From Bacteroidota bacterium (GTDB taxonomy: Bacteria; Bacteroidota; Bacteroidia; Chitinophagales; Chitinophagaceae): 7,564 nucleotides of DNA. A program made the position numbers and the translations under genes. Below, piece by piece: positions 1-5,681 of the stretch. Below the pieces are notes generated by a model that did not search any database, was not told the origin of the DNA, and saw nothing but the letters and a program-made list of their open reading frames with translations. The stretch covers positions 1-7,564 of the forward strand of contig JAGWTX010000105.1 of the NCBI GenBank assembly GCA_028875955.1, read 5' to 3'. Each line of letters starts with the position of its first letter. Position 1 is the stretch's first letter.

Positions 1-1013
1 GCATAACCCAATGCCTTTGCATAGTCTCCCACGCCTGAATAACCCCGGGCCAGGCCTACCAGGGTTGTAAACTGGTCGGGGTATTTTTCATAATTTTTTT
101 GAAATACGGCCAAGGCCTCCTTGTACATTTTCCTCAATAACAATGTCCGGGCATACTGGTGAATCTGCACCATGGAACCCAATGGCATGGCTTCCTGCAT
201 TACCTGCAACGCTTCCGTATTCCTGCCCAGTTTTTCCAGTACCTGTGCCCTGGTGGACAGGGAGGTAAAATTCCGGTCTCCCAGAACATTCGGGTTGGTA
301 GCGGTATCTGCCCACAGCAAAGCTTCTTCCAGATTGGTATTGTGGTCTACACACCATTGTGCTGCCGTTTGCCAGCCCAGCCAGAAGAAACCCTTATCGG
401 TTCTTAATTCCTGGCGGAACATCTCAACCTGGGTTGCATTCAGATCAACCGAAACGGTAAAGGGGAACGCCAGTTTCTCCCATTGCAAACGGATGGTTGC
501 ACTGGATTCTTTTTCATCGCTGAATTCATATTTTAGCCACTCCACAGATTTGTCGGTGGCAACCGGTTTTATTTTCACCCTTAATGCATCGTCTTTCGGA
601 TCGTAATAAAAGCTTCCCCAATTGGTGCTGTTTTTTGAAAATATCAGGGTGGATTCTTCCGGTCCATAGGCGATAAAAAACCCGTATTTCCCTTTAGCCA
701 GGGGCTGACCATTGATGGTTATATCGGTACTGCACTCAAATGTGGTTGATTCGTTGGCTCCGGCCCGCCAGGGTGCTGCCTTGCTGGTGCCAAAACCCTG
801 ATCAGCATAACCCACCGGTACCAACTGACCCCAGATCTTTCCTTCCCTGCCGTTTACATGCGGGCGGTCATAGTGTATGGTGATATCTGTAATACCGATC
901 CTTTCGCTGACAGCGGCTTTTTTATTTCCACCACTGGGTGGAATGGTCAAGGGGCGTTGTGCAGATAATTGAAAAAGAAAAAGAAGTGATAAAATGGTAA
1001 AAAGCTGTTTCAT
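1..1013 (-). CDS. DUF2911 domain secreted protein with TPR-like C-terminus (3' end outside window)
   Basis: The reading frame is open from the ATG at 1013 to the window edge (337 full codons, no stop), so the C-terminus is missing. Residues 1-18 form a signal peptide (basic start MKQ, hydrophobic core LFTILSLLFLFQL, likely cleavage after LSA before QR), so the protein should be exported to the periplasm or outer membrane side. Residues about 30-175 match the DUF2911 family of Bacteroidota: a conserved HYDRPHVNGREGKIWG stretch (48-62), PWRAGANEST (81-90), a GKYGFF segment (108-113) and NWGSFYYD (131-138). Residues about 210-337 are helical with TPR-like spacing (ALLWADTA, EALQVMQEA, EALAVFQKN). 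The function of DUF2911 is unknown; the TPR-like part suggests protein contacts. It lies downstream of pdxJ on the same strand with a 123-bp gap, so co-transcription is possible but not shown. Family call is confident; role is not. Confidence 0.93.
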   Translation of the reverse strand, partial: MKQLFTILSLLFLFQLSAQRPLTIPPSGGNKKAAVSERIGITDITIHYDRPHVNGREGKIWGQLVPVGYADQGFGTSKAAPWRAGANESTTFECSTDITINGQPLAKGKYGFFIAYGPEESTLIFSKNSTNWGSFYYDPKDDALRVKIKPVATDKSVEWLKYEFSDEKESSATIRLQWEKLAFPFTVSVDLNATQVEMFRQELRTDKGFFWLGWQTAAQWCVDHNTNLEEALLWADTATNPNVLGDRNFTSLSTRAQVLEKLGRNTEALQVMQEAMPLGSMVQIHQYARTLLLRKMYKEALAVFQKNYEKYPDQFTTLVGLARGYSGVGDYAKALGY

Positions 1014-1028
1014 GGCAGTGATTTTTTA

Positions 1029-1062
1029 GAAAACTACTGCGTAGCCAACAGAATATTACAAA
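1029..1062 (-). promoter_or_regulatory. Possible Bacteroidota-type promoter for the DUF2911 gene
   Basis: Read on the minus strand, TTTG (1059-1062) is followed after 22 bp by TAGTTTTC (1029-1036). This matches the Bacteroidota -33 TTTG / -7 TAnnTTTG pattern except for the last base of the -7 box, and the spacing is slightly long. It would start transcription about 10 bases before the ATG at 1013. One mismatch in an AT-rich region makes this a weak call. Confidence 0.25.
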
Positions 1063-1073
1063 TAAAGGGTGAA

Positions 1074-1100
1074 GCCGCAGAATGTGAGGATAAATGCGGC
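1074..1100 (-). terminator. Small hairpin between pdxJ and the DUF2911 gene, possible weak terminator
   Basis: GCCGCA (1074-1079) and TGCGGC (1095-1100) are perfect 6-bp inverted arms around a 15-base loop, 36 bases past the pdxJ stop. On the minus strand the hairpin is followed by TTCACCCTTTATTTG, which is only partly T-rich, so it is not a classic intrinsic terminator. It could reduce read-through from pdxJ or be chance. Confidence 0.22.
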
Positions 1101-1136
1101 AATTGCTGGATAGATGGAAGGATACCCGGCTGTTTT

Positions 1137-1865
1137 TTACATGGAAATAGTGGCTAATTGGCGCTGATATAACTGAACCGCATTCTGATAGCCCAGATAC
1201 AAGGCATCACAAACCAGGGCATGACCGATACTTACTTCATCCAGGAAGGGGATCTGTTGCGCAAAAAATCGGAGATTAACCAGATCCAGGTCATGACCGG
1301 CATTGATTCCCAAACCCAATGATTTTGCCAGTCCAGCCGCTTCCACATAAGGTGCAACCGCGGCTGATTTATCCAGAGTATAATTCCTGGCATACGCTTC
1401 CGTATATAATTCTATCCGATCCGTTCCTGTTTCCGCTGCTCCGGCAACCATGGCAGGAACCGGGTCTACAAATATTGAAACGCGGATACCTGCATTTTTA
1501 AAAACAGCAATCAAATCTGACAGATAGGTTTTGTTTTTCAGGGTATCCCATCCATGGTCGCTGGTTAACTGGCCCAGCGCATCGGGAACCAGGGTTACCT
1601 GGTGAGGCCGGGTTTCCAATACCAGGTCTACAAACTTTTGTTCAGTAGGATTGCCTTCAATATTAAATTCAGTAGTGATCACAGCCCGGATATCCCTTAC
1701 ATCCTGGTAACGGATATGTCGTTCGTCGGGTCTGGGATGCACGGTAACGCCATTGGCACCAAATTTCTCCGCATCCAACGCCGCTTTGACCACATCGGGG
1801 TTGTTACCGCCCCGGCTGTTGCGGATGGTGGCAAATTTGTTGATATTCACGCTCAGCTTTGTCAT
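1137..1865 (-). CDS. pdxJ: Pyridoxine 5'-phosphate synthase PdxJ
   Basis: This cytoplasmic enzyme performs the last ring-forming step of DXP-dependent vitamin B6 synthesis. It condenses 1-deoxy-D-xylulose 5-phosphate with 3-amino-2-oxopropyl phosphate to pyridoxine 5'-phosphate. The 242-residue product has the usual family length and TIM-barrel motifs: MTKLSVNINKFATIRNSRGG at the N-terminus, VHPRPDERHIR (42-52), FNIEGNP (67-73), VTLVPD (90-95), SIFVDP (130-135), GINAGHDL (186-193) and EVSIGHAL (210-217). By motif, His43, Glu70 and His191 correspond to the E. coli catalytic residues His45, Glu72 and His193, and phosphate-binding Arg and His residues are kept, so it should be active. The ATG at 1865 was chosen over the in-frame ATG at 1880 because the family starts at MTKLSVNIN and because the upstream codons overlap a promoter box. 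It is divergent from the UbiD-family gene across 204 bp. Confidence 0.97.
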   Translation of the reverse strand: MTKLSVNINKFATIRNSRGGNNPDVVKAALDAEKFGANGVTVHPRPDERHIRYQDVRDIRAVITTEFNIEGNPTEQKFVDLVLETRPHQVTLVPDALGQLTSDHGWDTLKNKTYLSDLIAVFKNAGIRVSIFVDPVPAMVAGAAETGTDRIELYTEAYARNYTLDKSAAVAPYVEAAGLAKSLGLGINAGHDLDLVNLRFFAQQIPFLDEVSIGHALVCDALYLGYQNAVQLYQRQLATISM

Positions 1866-1890
1866 GAAGCAAAAGTACAATCTTGCTTCA
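1865..1890. repeat. 8-bp perfect inverted repeat over the pdxJ -7 box and start codon
   Basis: TGAAGCAA (1865-1872) and TTGCTTCA (1883-1890) are perfect inverted arms separated by 10 bases. One arm includes the first base of the pdxJ start codon, and the dyad covers the TACTTTTG box. Its 26-bp size and position fit an operator for a dimeric regulator of pdxJ. If transcription instead starts further upstream, it would form a hairpin at the translation start. The symmetry is seen directly; any regulatory role is inferred. Confidence 0.45.
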
Positions 1891-1896
1891 AATCAA
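1870..1896 (-). promoter_or_regulatory. Predicted pdxJ promoter with perfect TAnnTTTG -7 box
   Basis: On the minus strand, TTG (1894-1896) is followed after 16 bp by TACTTTTG (1870-1877), which fits the Bacteroidota -7 consensus TAnnTTTG at every fixed position. The spacing to TTG is at or just below the usual short limit, so the -33 half is less certain. The box ends only 4 bases before the ATG at 1865, so transcription would begin at or a few bases before the start codon, giving a leaderless or nearly leaderless mRNA. Confidence 0.5.
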
Positions 1897-1977
1897 TGAC
1901 TGATCACCCAACAGTTTCCCGTTATGGTAAATCCGGCAATTAGCAGGGGAGTATAACATACCGGATCTGTCTTCAGG

Positions 1978-2032
1978 GGAAGCTTGCAAAATTGCAAAGC
2001 AGGTTGCGATTTCTGAAGGAAGTTTGCAAAAT
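1978..2032. repeat. 15-bp direct repeat, 40 bp apart, in the pdxJ / UbiD intergenic region
   Basis: GGAAGCTTGCAAAAT (1978-1992) and GGAAGTTTGCAAAAT (2018-2032) differ at one of 15 positions and start exactly 40 bp apart. A third TTGCAAA lies at 1992-1998, overlapping the end of the first copy, and a degenerate TTGCGAT at 2004-2010. The repeat ends 37 bp before the UbiD start at 2070 and lies 113 bp upstream of the pdxJ start. Paired same-orientation sites about four helical turns apart are consistent with a regulator binding site for one or both divergent genes. I see no clear TAnnTTTG promoter for the UbiD gene; TCTATTTG at 2052-2059 is a weak match without a well-spaced upstream element. 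Confidence 0.45.
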
Positions 2033-2069
2033 AAGAAGAACTTTACCCTAATCTATTTGTTGGTATATC

Positions 2070-3911
2070 ATGTCGTATGCGTCATTAGAAGAATGTTTAC
2101 TGGATCTTGAAAAGAATGGTCATCTCATCCGTATCAGGGAAGAAGTGGATCCCTATCTGGAAATGGCATCTATTCATCTGAGGGTATATGAGGCGGGTGG
2201 CCCTGCTTTGTTATTTGAAAAAGTGAAAGGATCCCGGTTCAGGGCGGCTTCCAACATATTTGGAACGCTGGAAAGAAGCAAATTCATATTCCGTGAAAAT
2301 TTTACAAAGGTTCAGCAATTGATCGCTTTGAAAAATGATCCGCTAAAAGCTTTACGGCATCCTATCGATAATCTTGCCACAGGGATGGCCGCCTTAAAAG
2401 CATTACCGCTGAAAAATCCTGTGCGGAAACCGGTTTTATACGAAGAGATTGCCATTTCGGATCTGCCTTTGATTCAACACTGGCCCATGGATGGTGGTGC
2501 TTTTGTTACACTCCCGCAGGTGTATACGGAGGATATCGGTCAACCCGGTATTATGCATGCCAACCTGGGCATGTACCGGATCCAGTTAAACGGGAATAAC
2601 TATCAGCTGGATAAGGAGATTGGTTTGCATTATCAGTTACACAGGGGTATCGGTGTTCACCAGACAAAGGCCATTGCAAGGGGGCTTCCGCTTAAAGTGA
2701 GTTGTTTTGTTGGCGGTCCGCCCGCCCATTCGGTTGCTGCCGTTATGCCTTTACCGGAAGGGATCAGCGAAATGACCTTTGCAGGTGTGCTGGGCGGAAG
2801 AAGATTCCGCTACACCTACCAGGATGGCTTTGCCATAAGTACCGATGCTGATTTTGTGATCACAGGAGAAGTGTACCCGGGAGAAAACAAACCGGAAGGT
2901 CCTTTTGGGGATCATCTGGGCTATTATAGCCTGCAACATGATTTTCCGCTCATGCGGGTGCATAAAGTATATGCCAGGAAAAATGCGATATGGGCTTTTA
3001 CGGTGGTAGGCAGACCACCGCAGGAAGATACCAGCTTCGGGCAATTGATCCATGAAATGACGGGCGAAGCCATCCCGAATGAAATTCCGGGTTTACAGGA
3101 AGTACATGCTGTGGATGCTGCAGGGGTACACCCCTTGTTGCTGGCCATCGGCAGTGAAAGATACACTCCGTATTCACCCGCAAAACAACCGGCGGAATTG
3201 CTCACCATCGCCAACCATGTGCTGGGAACCGGACAATTGAGTCTTGCAAAATTTTTATTTATCACAGCTGATGATACCGGGCAATTAACCGCTAAGGAAG
3301 TGCAGCCATTTATGGAATACCTGTTTGCAAGAATTGACCTTTCCAGGGACATCCATTTTTATACCCATACCACCATGGATACCCTTGATTATTCAGGTAC
3401 GGGTTTGAATAGCGGAAGTAAAGTGGTGCTGGCAGCCTATGGAGACCCCATACGGGAACTTGCCAGGGAAATCCCAACAGCGATACAGGAAATAAAAGGC
3501 ATACAGGGCATGGGTCTTGCGATGCCCGGAGTGGTCATGTTGCAACTCCCGTCTTTCCGGGATTATCCAACGGCTCATGCTGAAATGGAGCGGATCAATC
3601 AGCAACTGATCGATGATCTGGAAGCGCTATCCGGTCTTGTGATGCTGGTGGTTTGTGATGATGCCCGGTTCGCATCAGATAACCTGCGTAATTATTTGTG
3701 GATCACCTATACCCGTTGCAATCCTTCCCATGATATCTATGGTATCGGATCATTCACAGAAAACAAACACTGGGGTTGTAAAGGCCCCTTGCTGGTTGAT
3801 GCAAGGATCAAACCCCATCATGCGCCACCGGTTGAAAAAGATCCGGAAGTGGAAAAAAAGGTGGACAGGCTCTTTAGGAAAGGGGGGAGTTTGTATGAGG
3901 TGTTAAAATAA
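2070..3911 (+). CDS. UbiD-family decarboxylase (prenylated-FMN dependent), long form
   Basis: UbiD-family enzymes reversibly decarboxylate aromatic or alpha,beta-unsaturated acids using prenylated FMN made by UbiX, plus a divalent metal and K+. The 613-residue product has the family's three-part layout: an N-terminal domain (about 1-130), a split-barrel core (130-330) and a C-terminal dimerising domain. In the core, HANLGMYRIQ carries Asn165 and Arg170, LHRGIG carries His191, SEMTFAG carries Glu234, and PEGPFGDHLGYY carries Glu276 and Asp281. By motif these match the metal ligands and the Arg-Glu-Asp/Glu catalytic triad (Arg173, Glu277, Glu282 in Aspergillus niger Fdc1), so it should be active. 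It is over 100 residues longer than the roughly 500-residue E. coli UbiD; the extra length includes a C-terminal part with WGCKGPLLVDARIKPHHAP (568-586), which I recognise from other long UbiD homologues. Bacteroidota make menaquinone, not ubiquinone, so a menaquinone-type role is possible but the substrate is unknown. No ubiX lies in the window. DUF1223 follows 66 bp downstream. Confidence 0.95.
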   Translation: MSYASLEECLLDLEKNGHLIRIREEVDPYLEMASIHLRVYEAGGPALLFEKVKGSRFRAASNIFGTLERSKFIFRENFTKVQQLIALKNDPLKALRHPIDNLATGMAALKALPLKNPVRKPVLYEEIAISDLPLIQHWPMDGGAFVTLPQVYTEDIGQPGIMHANLGMYRIQLNGNNYQLDKEIGLHYQLHRGIGVHQTKAIARGLPLKVSCFVGGPPAHSVAAVMPLPEGISEMTFAGVLGGRRFRYTYQDGFAISTDADFVITGEVYPGENKPEGPFGDHLGYYSLQHDFPLMRVHKVYARKNAIWAFTVVGRPPQEDTSFGQLIHEMTGEAIPNEIPGLQEVHAVDAAGVHPLLLAIGSERYTPYSPAKQPAELLTIANHVLGTGQLSLAKFLFITADDTGQLTAKEVQPFMEYLFARIDLSRDIHFYTHTTMDTLDYSGTGLNSGSKVVLAAYGDPIRELAREIPTAIQEIKGIQGMGLAMPGVVMLQLPSFRDYPTAHAEMERINQQLIDDLEALSGLVMLVVCDDARFASDNLRNYLWITYTRCNPSHDIYGIGSFTENKHWGCKGPLLVDARIKPHHAPPVEKDPEVEKKVDRLFRKGGSLYEVLK

Positions 3912-3977
3912 AAATGTACTGTAAGCCCGGTTTGGTTTTTTCGTCTTTTGGTACATCATCCTAAATGTATCCAACCA

Positions 3978-4781
3978 ATGAAACCATATCTTTTTAGCAA
4001 TAAAAACAGACAGATCCGATTGTTTATGTGGATACTGGGTTTCTGTTCAGTATGCCTCATGGGAGCCATCGCAACAAAAAACCCGGAAAAAGAAAATATG
4101 CAAACCCTTGCGTTGAATCAGCCCGTGGTTGTTCTGGAACTCTTTACCAGTCAGGGTTGTAGCAGCTGTCCCCCAGCGGATGCCTTACTTGGGAAATATG
4201 CGGCCTCTGGCGGCCAGTCAATTATCCCGCTTTCTTTTCATGTGGATTACTGGAATCGTTTGGGTTGGTCAGATCCTTTTAGTCAACCCGCCTTTCGTCA
4301 AAGACAGGAATGGTATACCAGTCGGATCCCGGGCAGTAGTTTGTATACACCGCAGCTTGTGATGGATGGCAGATACGAGATGGTTGGGAGCAATCGAACC
4401 GCAATAGAGAACCAGATCCGCAAAGAACTGGCTGAACCGAAACAGGGATCGATACTTGTCAGGCAGGTTGAGCGGAAAAACGACCGTCTTTATTTTCAAT
4501 ATGAGGCAGCCAGTCCTGGTGAGATCCTGAACATAGCTTTGATAGAAAAAAAGGCTACCACTTCCATACATGCTGGCGAAAATAACGGGCTCCGGTTAAT
4601 GAATTACAATATTGTACGTTCCTTTCATACGCAAAAAGCTGCAGGAAACGGAGCGGGTGAAATCAGTCTGCCCCGGGATTTCACAGCAACCGGATATGCA
4701 CTGGTGATGTATACACAGGGAGAAACAAAAACAAATATCCGTTCTGCCGTGTACCTGGATCTTTCGTCACTGAAAAAATAA
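3978..4781 (+). CDS. Exported DUF1223 thioredoxin-fold protein with CxxC motif
   Basis: The 267-residue product matches DUF1223 by its core VVVLELFTSQGCSSCPPADALL followed by IIPLSFHVDYWNRLGWSDPF. The family has a thioredoxin-like fold. Cys61 and Cys64 form a CSSC redox-type motif after the first strand, and Thr124-Pro125 (LYTPQLVMDGRYEMVG) sits where thioredoxins carry the cis-proline. The N-terminus is basic (Lys, Arg) then hydrophobic (LFMWILGFCSVCLMGA) with a possible signal-peptidase site after AIA, so the protein is probably periplasmic or anchored by that segment; no good lipobox is present. The ATG at 3978 was preferred to an in-frame TTG at 3948, which would add ten residues before the signal sequence. 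Its reaction is not established; disulfide or thiol chemistry in the envelope is an inference from the CxxC. It may be read through from the UbiD gene, since no strong terminator or promoter lies between them. Confidence 0.92.
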   Translation: MKPYLFSNKNRQIRLFMWILGFCSVCLMGAIATKNPEKENMQTLALNQPVVVLELFTSQGCSSCPPADALLGKYAASGGQSIIPLSFHVDYWNRLGWSDPFSQPAFRQRQEWYTSRIPGSSLYTPQLVMDGRYEMVGSNRTAIENQIRKELAEPKQGSILVRQVERKNDRLYFQYEAASPGEILNIALIEKKATTSIHAGENNGLRLMNYNIVRSFHTQKAAGNGAGEISLPRDFTATGYALVMYTQGETKTNIRSAVYLDLSSLKK

Positions 4782-4802
4782 TTGAATGTTGCGAATCATT
4801 CA
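4772..4802 (-). terminator. Intrinsic terminator for the DUF2452 gene, overlapping the DUF1223 3' end
   Basis: On the minus strand, TGAATG (4802-4797) and CATTCA (4788-4783) form a 6-bp stem with an 8-base loop, starting 2 bases after the DUF2452 stop. It is followed directly by ATTATTTTTT, the T-rich tract expected of a Rho-independent terminator. The T-tract is the complement of the last Lys codons and stop of DUF1223. In the plus direction no T-run follows, so it should act mainly on minus-strand transcripts. The stem is short and AT-rich, so efficiency may be modest. Confidence 0.5.
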
Positions 4803-4804
4803 GG

Positions 4805-5596
4805 TTATCCGATTTCCACCCATGTATGATCAGCCAGTAACCTGACAGAAGATACAAATTGTTTAAAGGGGCCATTGCCACTCCATTCATGCGGCGCAAC
4901 CAGTGAAAGCATGTGTGTCCCATCCTTCTTTTCGTAGAGATGGTAGGTATGCCCGATCTGAGGTTTGAAACTCAGTTTGGCTTCATAGATCATCAGGCTG
5001 AGTTCTTTTCTTTTGCGGATTTCCTGTGCCTGTCTGGCCAGTAATTCAATTTGTTGCCGGATCTGATCCAATTGCATATTGGTCTGCTCTTCCATCGCAG
5101 ACAAGGCTTTGTGTTTGATGACACCTTCCCGGGTGGGCCTGATGGCAACACTGCCTACGGAAGAAGCATAGGGCAGCACACTCATTTGTTTGTGATATAC
5201 TTCAACATTCACAAAAGGAGCCGATTCCTTGTTTTTACCTTTCTGGGTTATTTTCAGATAGCCGTTAGGAAGGATTTCGTGGGTGATAGCCAGGATCTCT
5301 TCCTCCTGTTTATACAGCAGGGTTTGTAAAGTGGATGCATTCGGTAGTGAGGCACAGATACTATCTGCCAGATCGGGATTATCAAAAGGACGCACAGTCC
5401 CATCAGGTACCAATTCATATTGGGAATAGAAAGCCTCATTATCCATGCTTACCCAGTTCATACTGATATTGAGCGCATGACCATTTCGAATGCTTTCTAT
5501 CTTGAAATAACCGCTTTTGGGGGTCACACCATACTGGAAGTCACATTTTTCCGGAAACAATTGCCAGCTGGCTAAAAAATGATAAGCTTGTACCAT
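4805..5596 (-). CDS. DUF2452 domain protein with extra N-terminal beta-rich domain
   Basis: The 263-residue product has no signal peptide and is probably cytoplasmic. Its C-terminal half (about 139-262) matches DUF2452: LPYASSVGS (141-149), an Ala-Met-Glu-Glu-Gln-Thr segment leading into a helix rich in Gln, Ile and Leu (MQLDQIRQQIELLARQAQEI, 174-193), SFKPQIGHTYHLYEKKDGT (209-227), SLVAPHEW (231-238) and the ending LLADHTWVEIG. The N-terminal half (1-135) is a separate beta-rich stretch with alternating hydrophobic residues (SGYFKIESI, ALNISMNWV, FYSQYELVPDG, YLKITQ) that I cannot assign; it looks like a small lipocalin-like or similar barrel, but that is only a visual impression. The function of DUF2452 is unknown. 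The gene is 85 bp downstream of the outer membrane protein gene on the same strand and convergent with DUF1223 across 23 bp. Confidence 0.88.
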   Translation of the reverse strand: MVQAYHFLASWQLFPEKCDFQYGVTPKSGYFKIESIRNGHALNISMNWVSMDNEAFYSQYELVPDGTVRPFDNPDLADSICASLPNASTLQTLLYKQEEEILAITHEILPNGYLKITQKGKNKESAPFVNVEVYHKQMSVLPYASSVGSVAIRPTREGVIKHKALSAMEEQTNMQLDQIRQQIELLARQAQEIRKRKELSLMIYEAKLSFKPQIGHTYHLYEKKDGTHMLSLVAPHEWSGNGPFKQFVSSVRLLADHTWVEIG

Positions 5597-5681
5597 AGGA
5601 TTGATTACGCACTACTATTACAATTACCGGCCACAAAGGTTCTTATTTTCCAGAAATATAAAAGGGGCTAATTTGTTGGAA

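Noticed and set aside
172..606. Open frame of 144 codons on the plus strand within the DUF2911 region
   Set aside because: The minus-strand frame has a signal peptide and clear family motifs across the same bases, so this is a shadow.
1866..1880. Alternative pdxJ start giving five extra residues (MYFCF)
   Set aside because: The family begins at MTKLSVNIN, and the upstream codons coincide with a perfect -7 promoter box.
1931..1966. ATCCGG / CCGGAT inverted repeat in the pdxJ / UbiD intergenic region
   Set aside because: The arms are 6 bp with a 24-base loop, which is expected by chance, and they are not placed near a promoter box.
3914..3956. ATGTAC / GTACAT inverted repeat between the UbiD gene and DUF1223 as a terminator
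   Set aside because: The loop is 31 bases, the stem is only 6 bp, and no T-run follows it; the T-rich part lies inside the loop.
5634..5641. AACCTTTG on the minus strand as a -7 box for the DUF2452 gene
   Set aside because: It misses the first base of TAnnTTTG, and no TTG lies at a suitable distance upstream.
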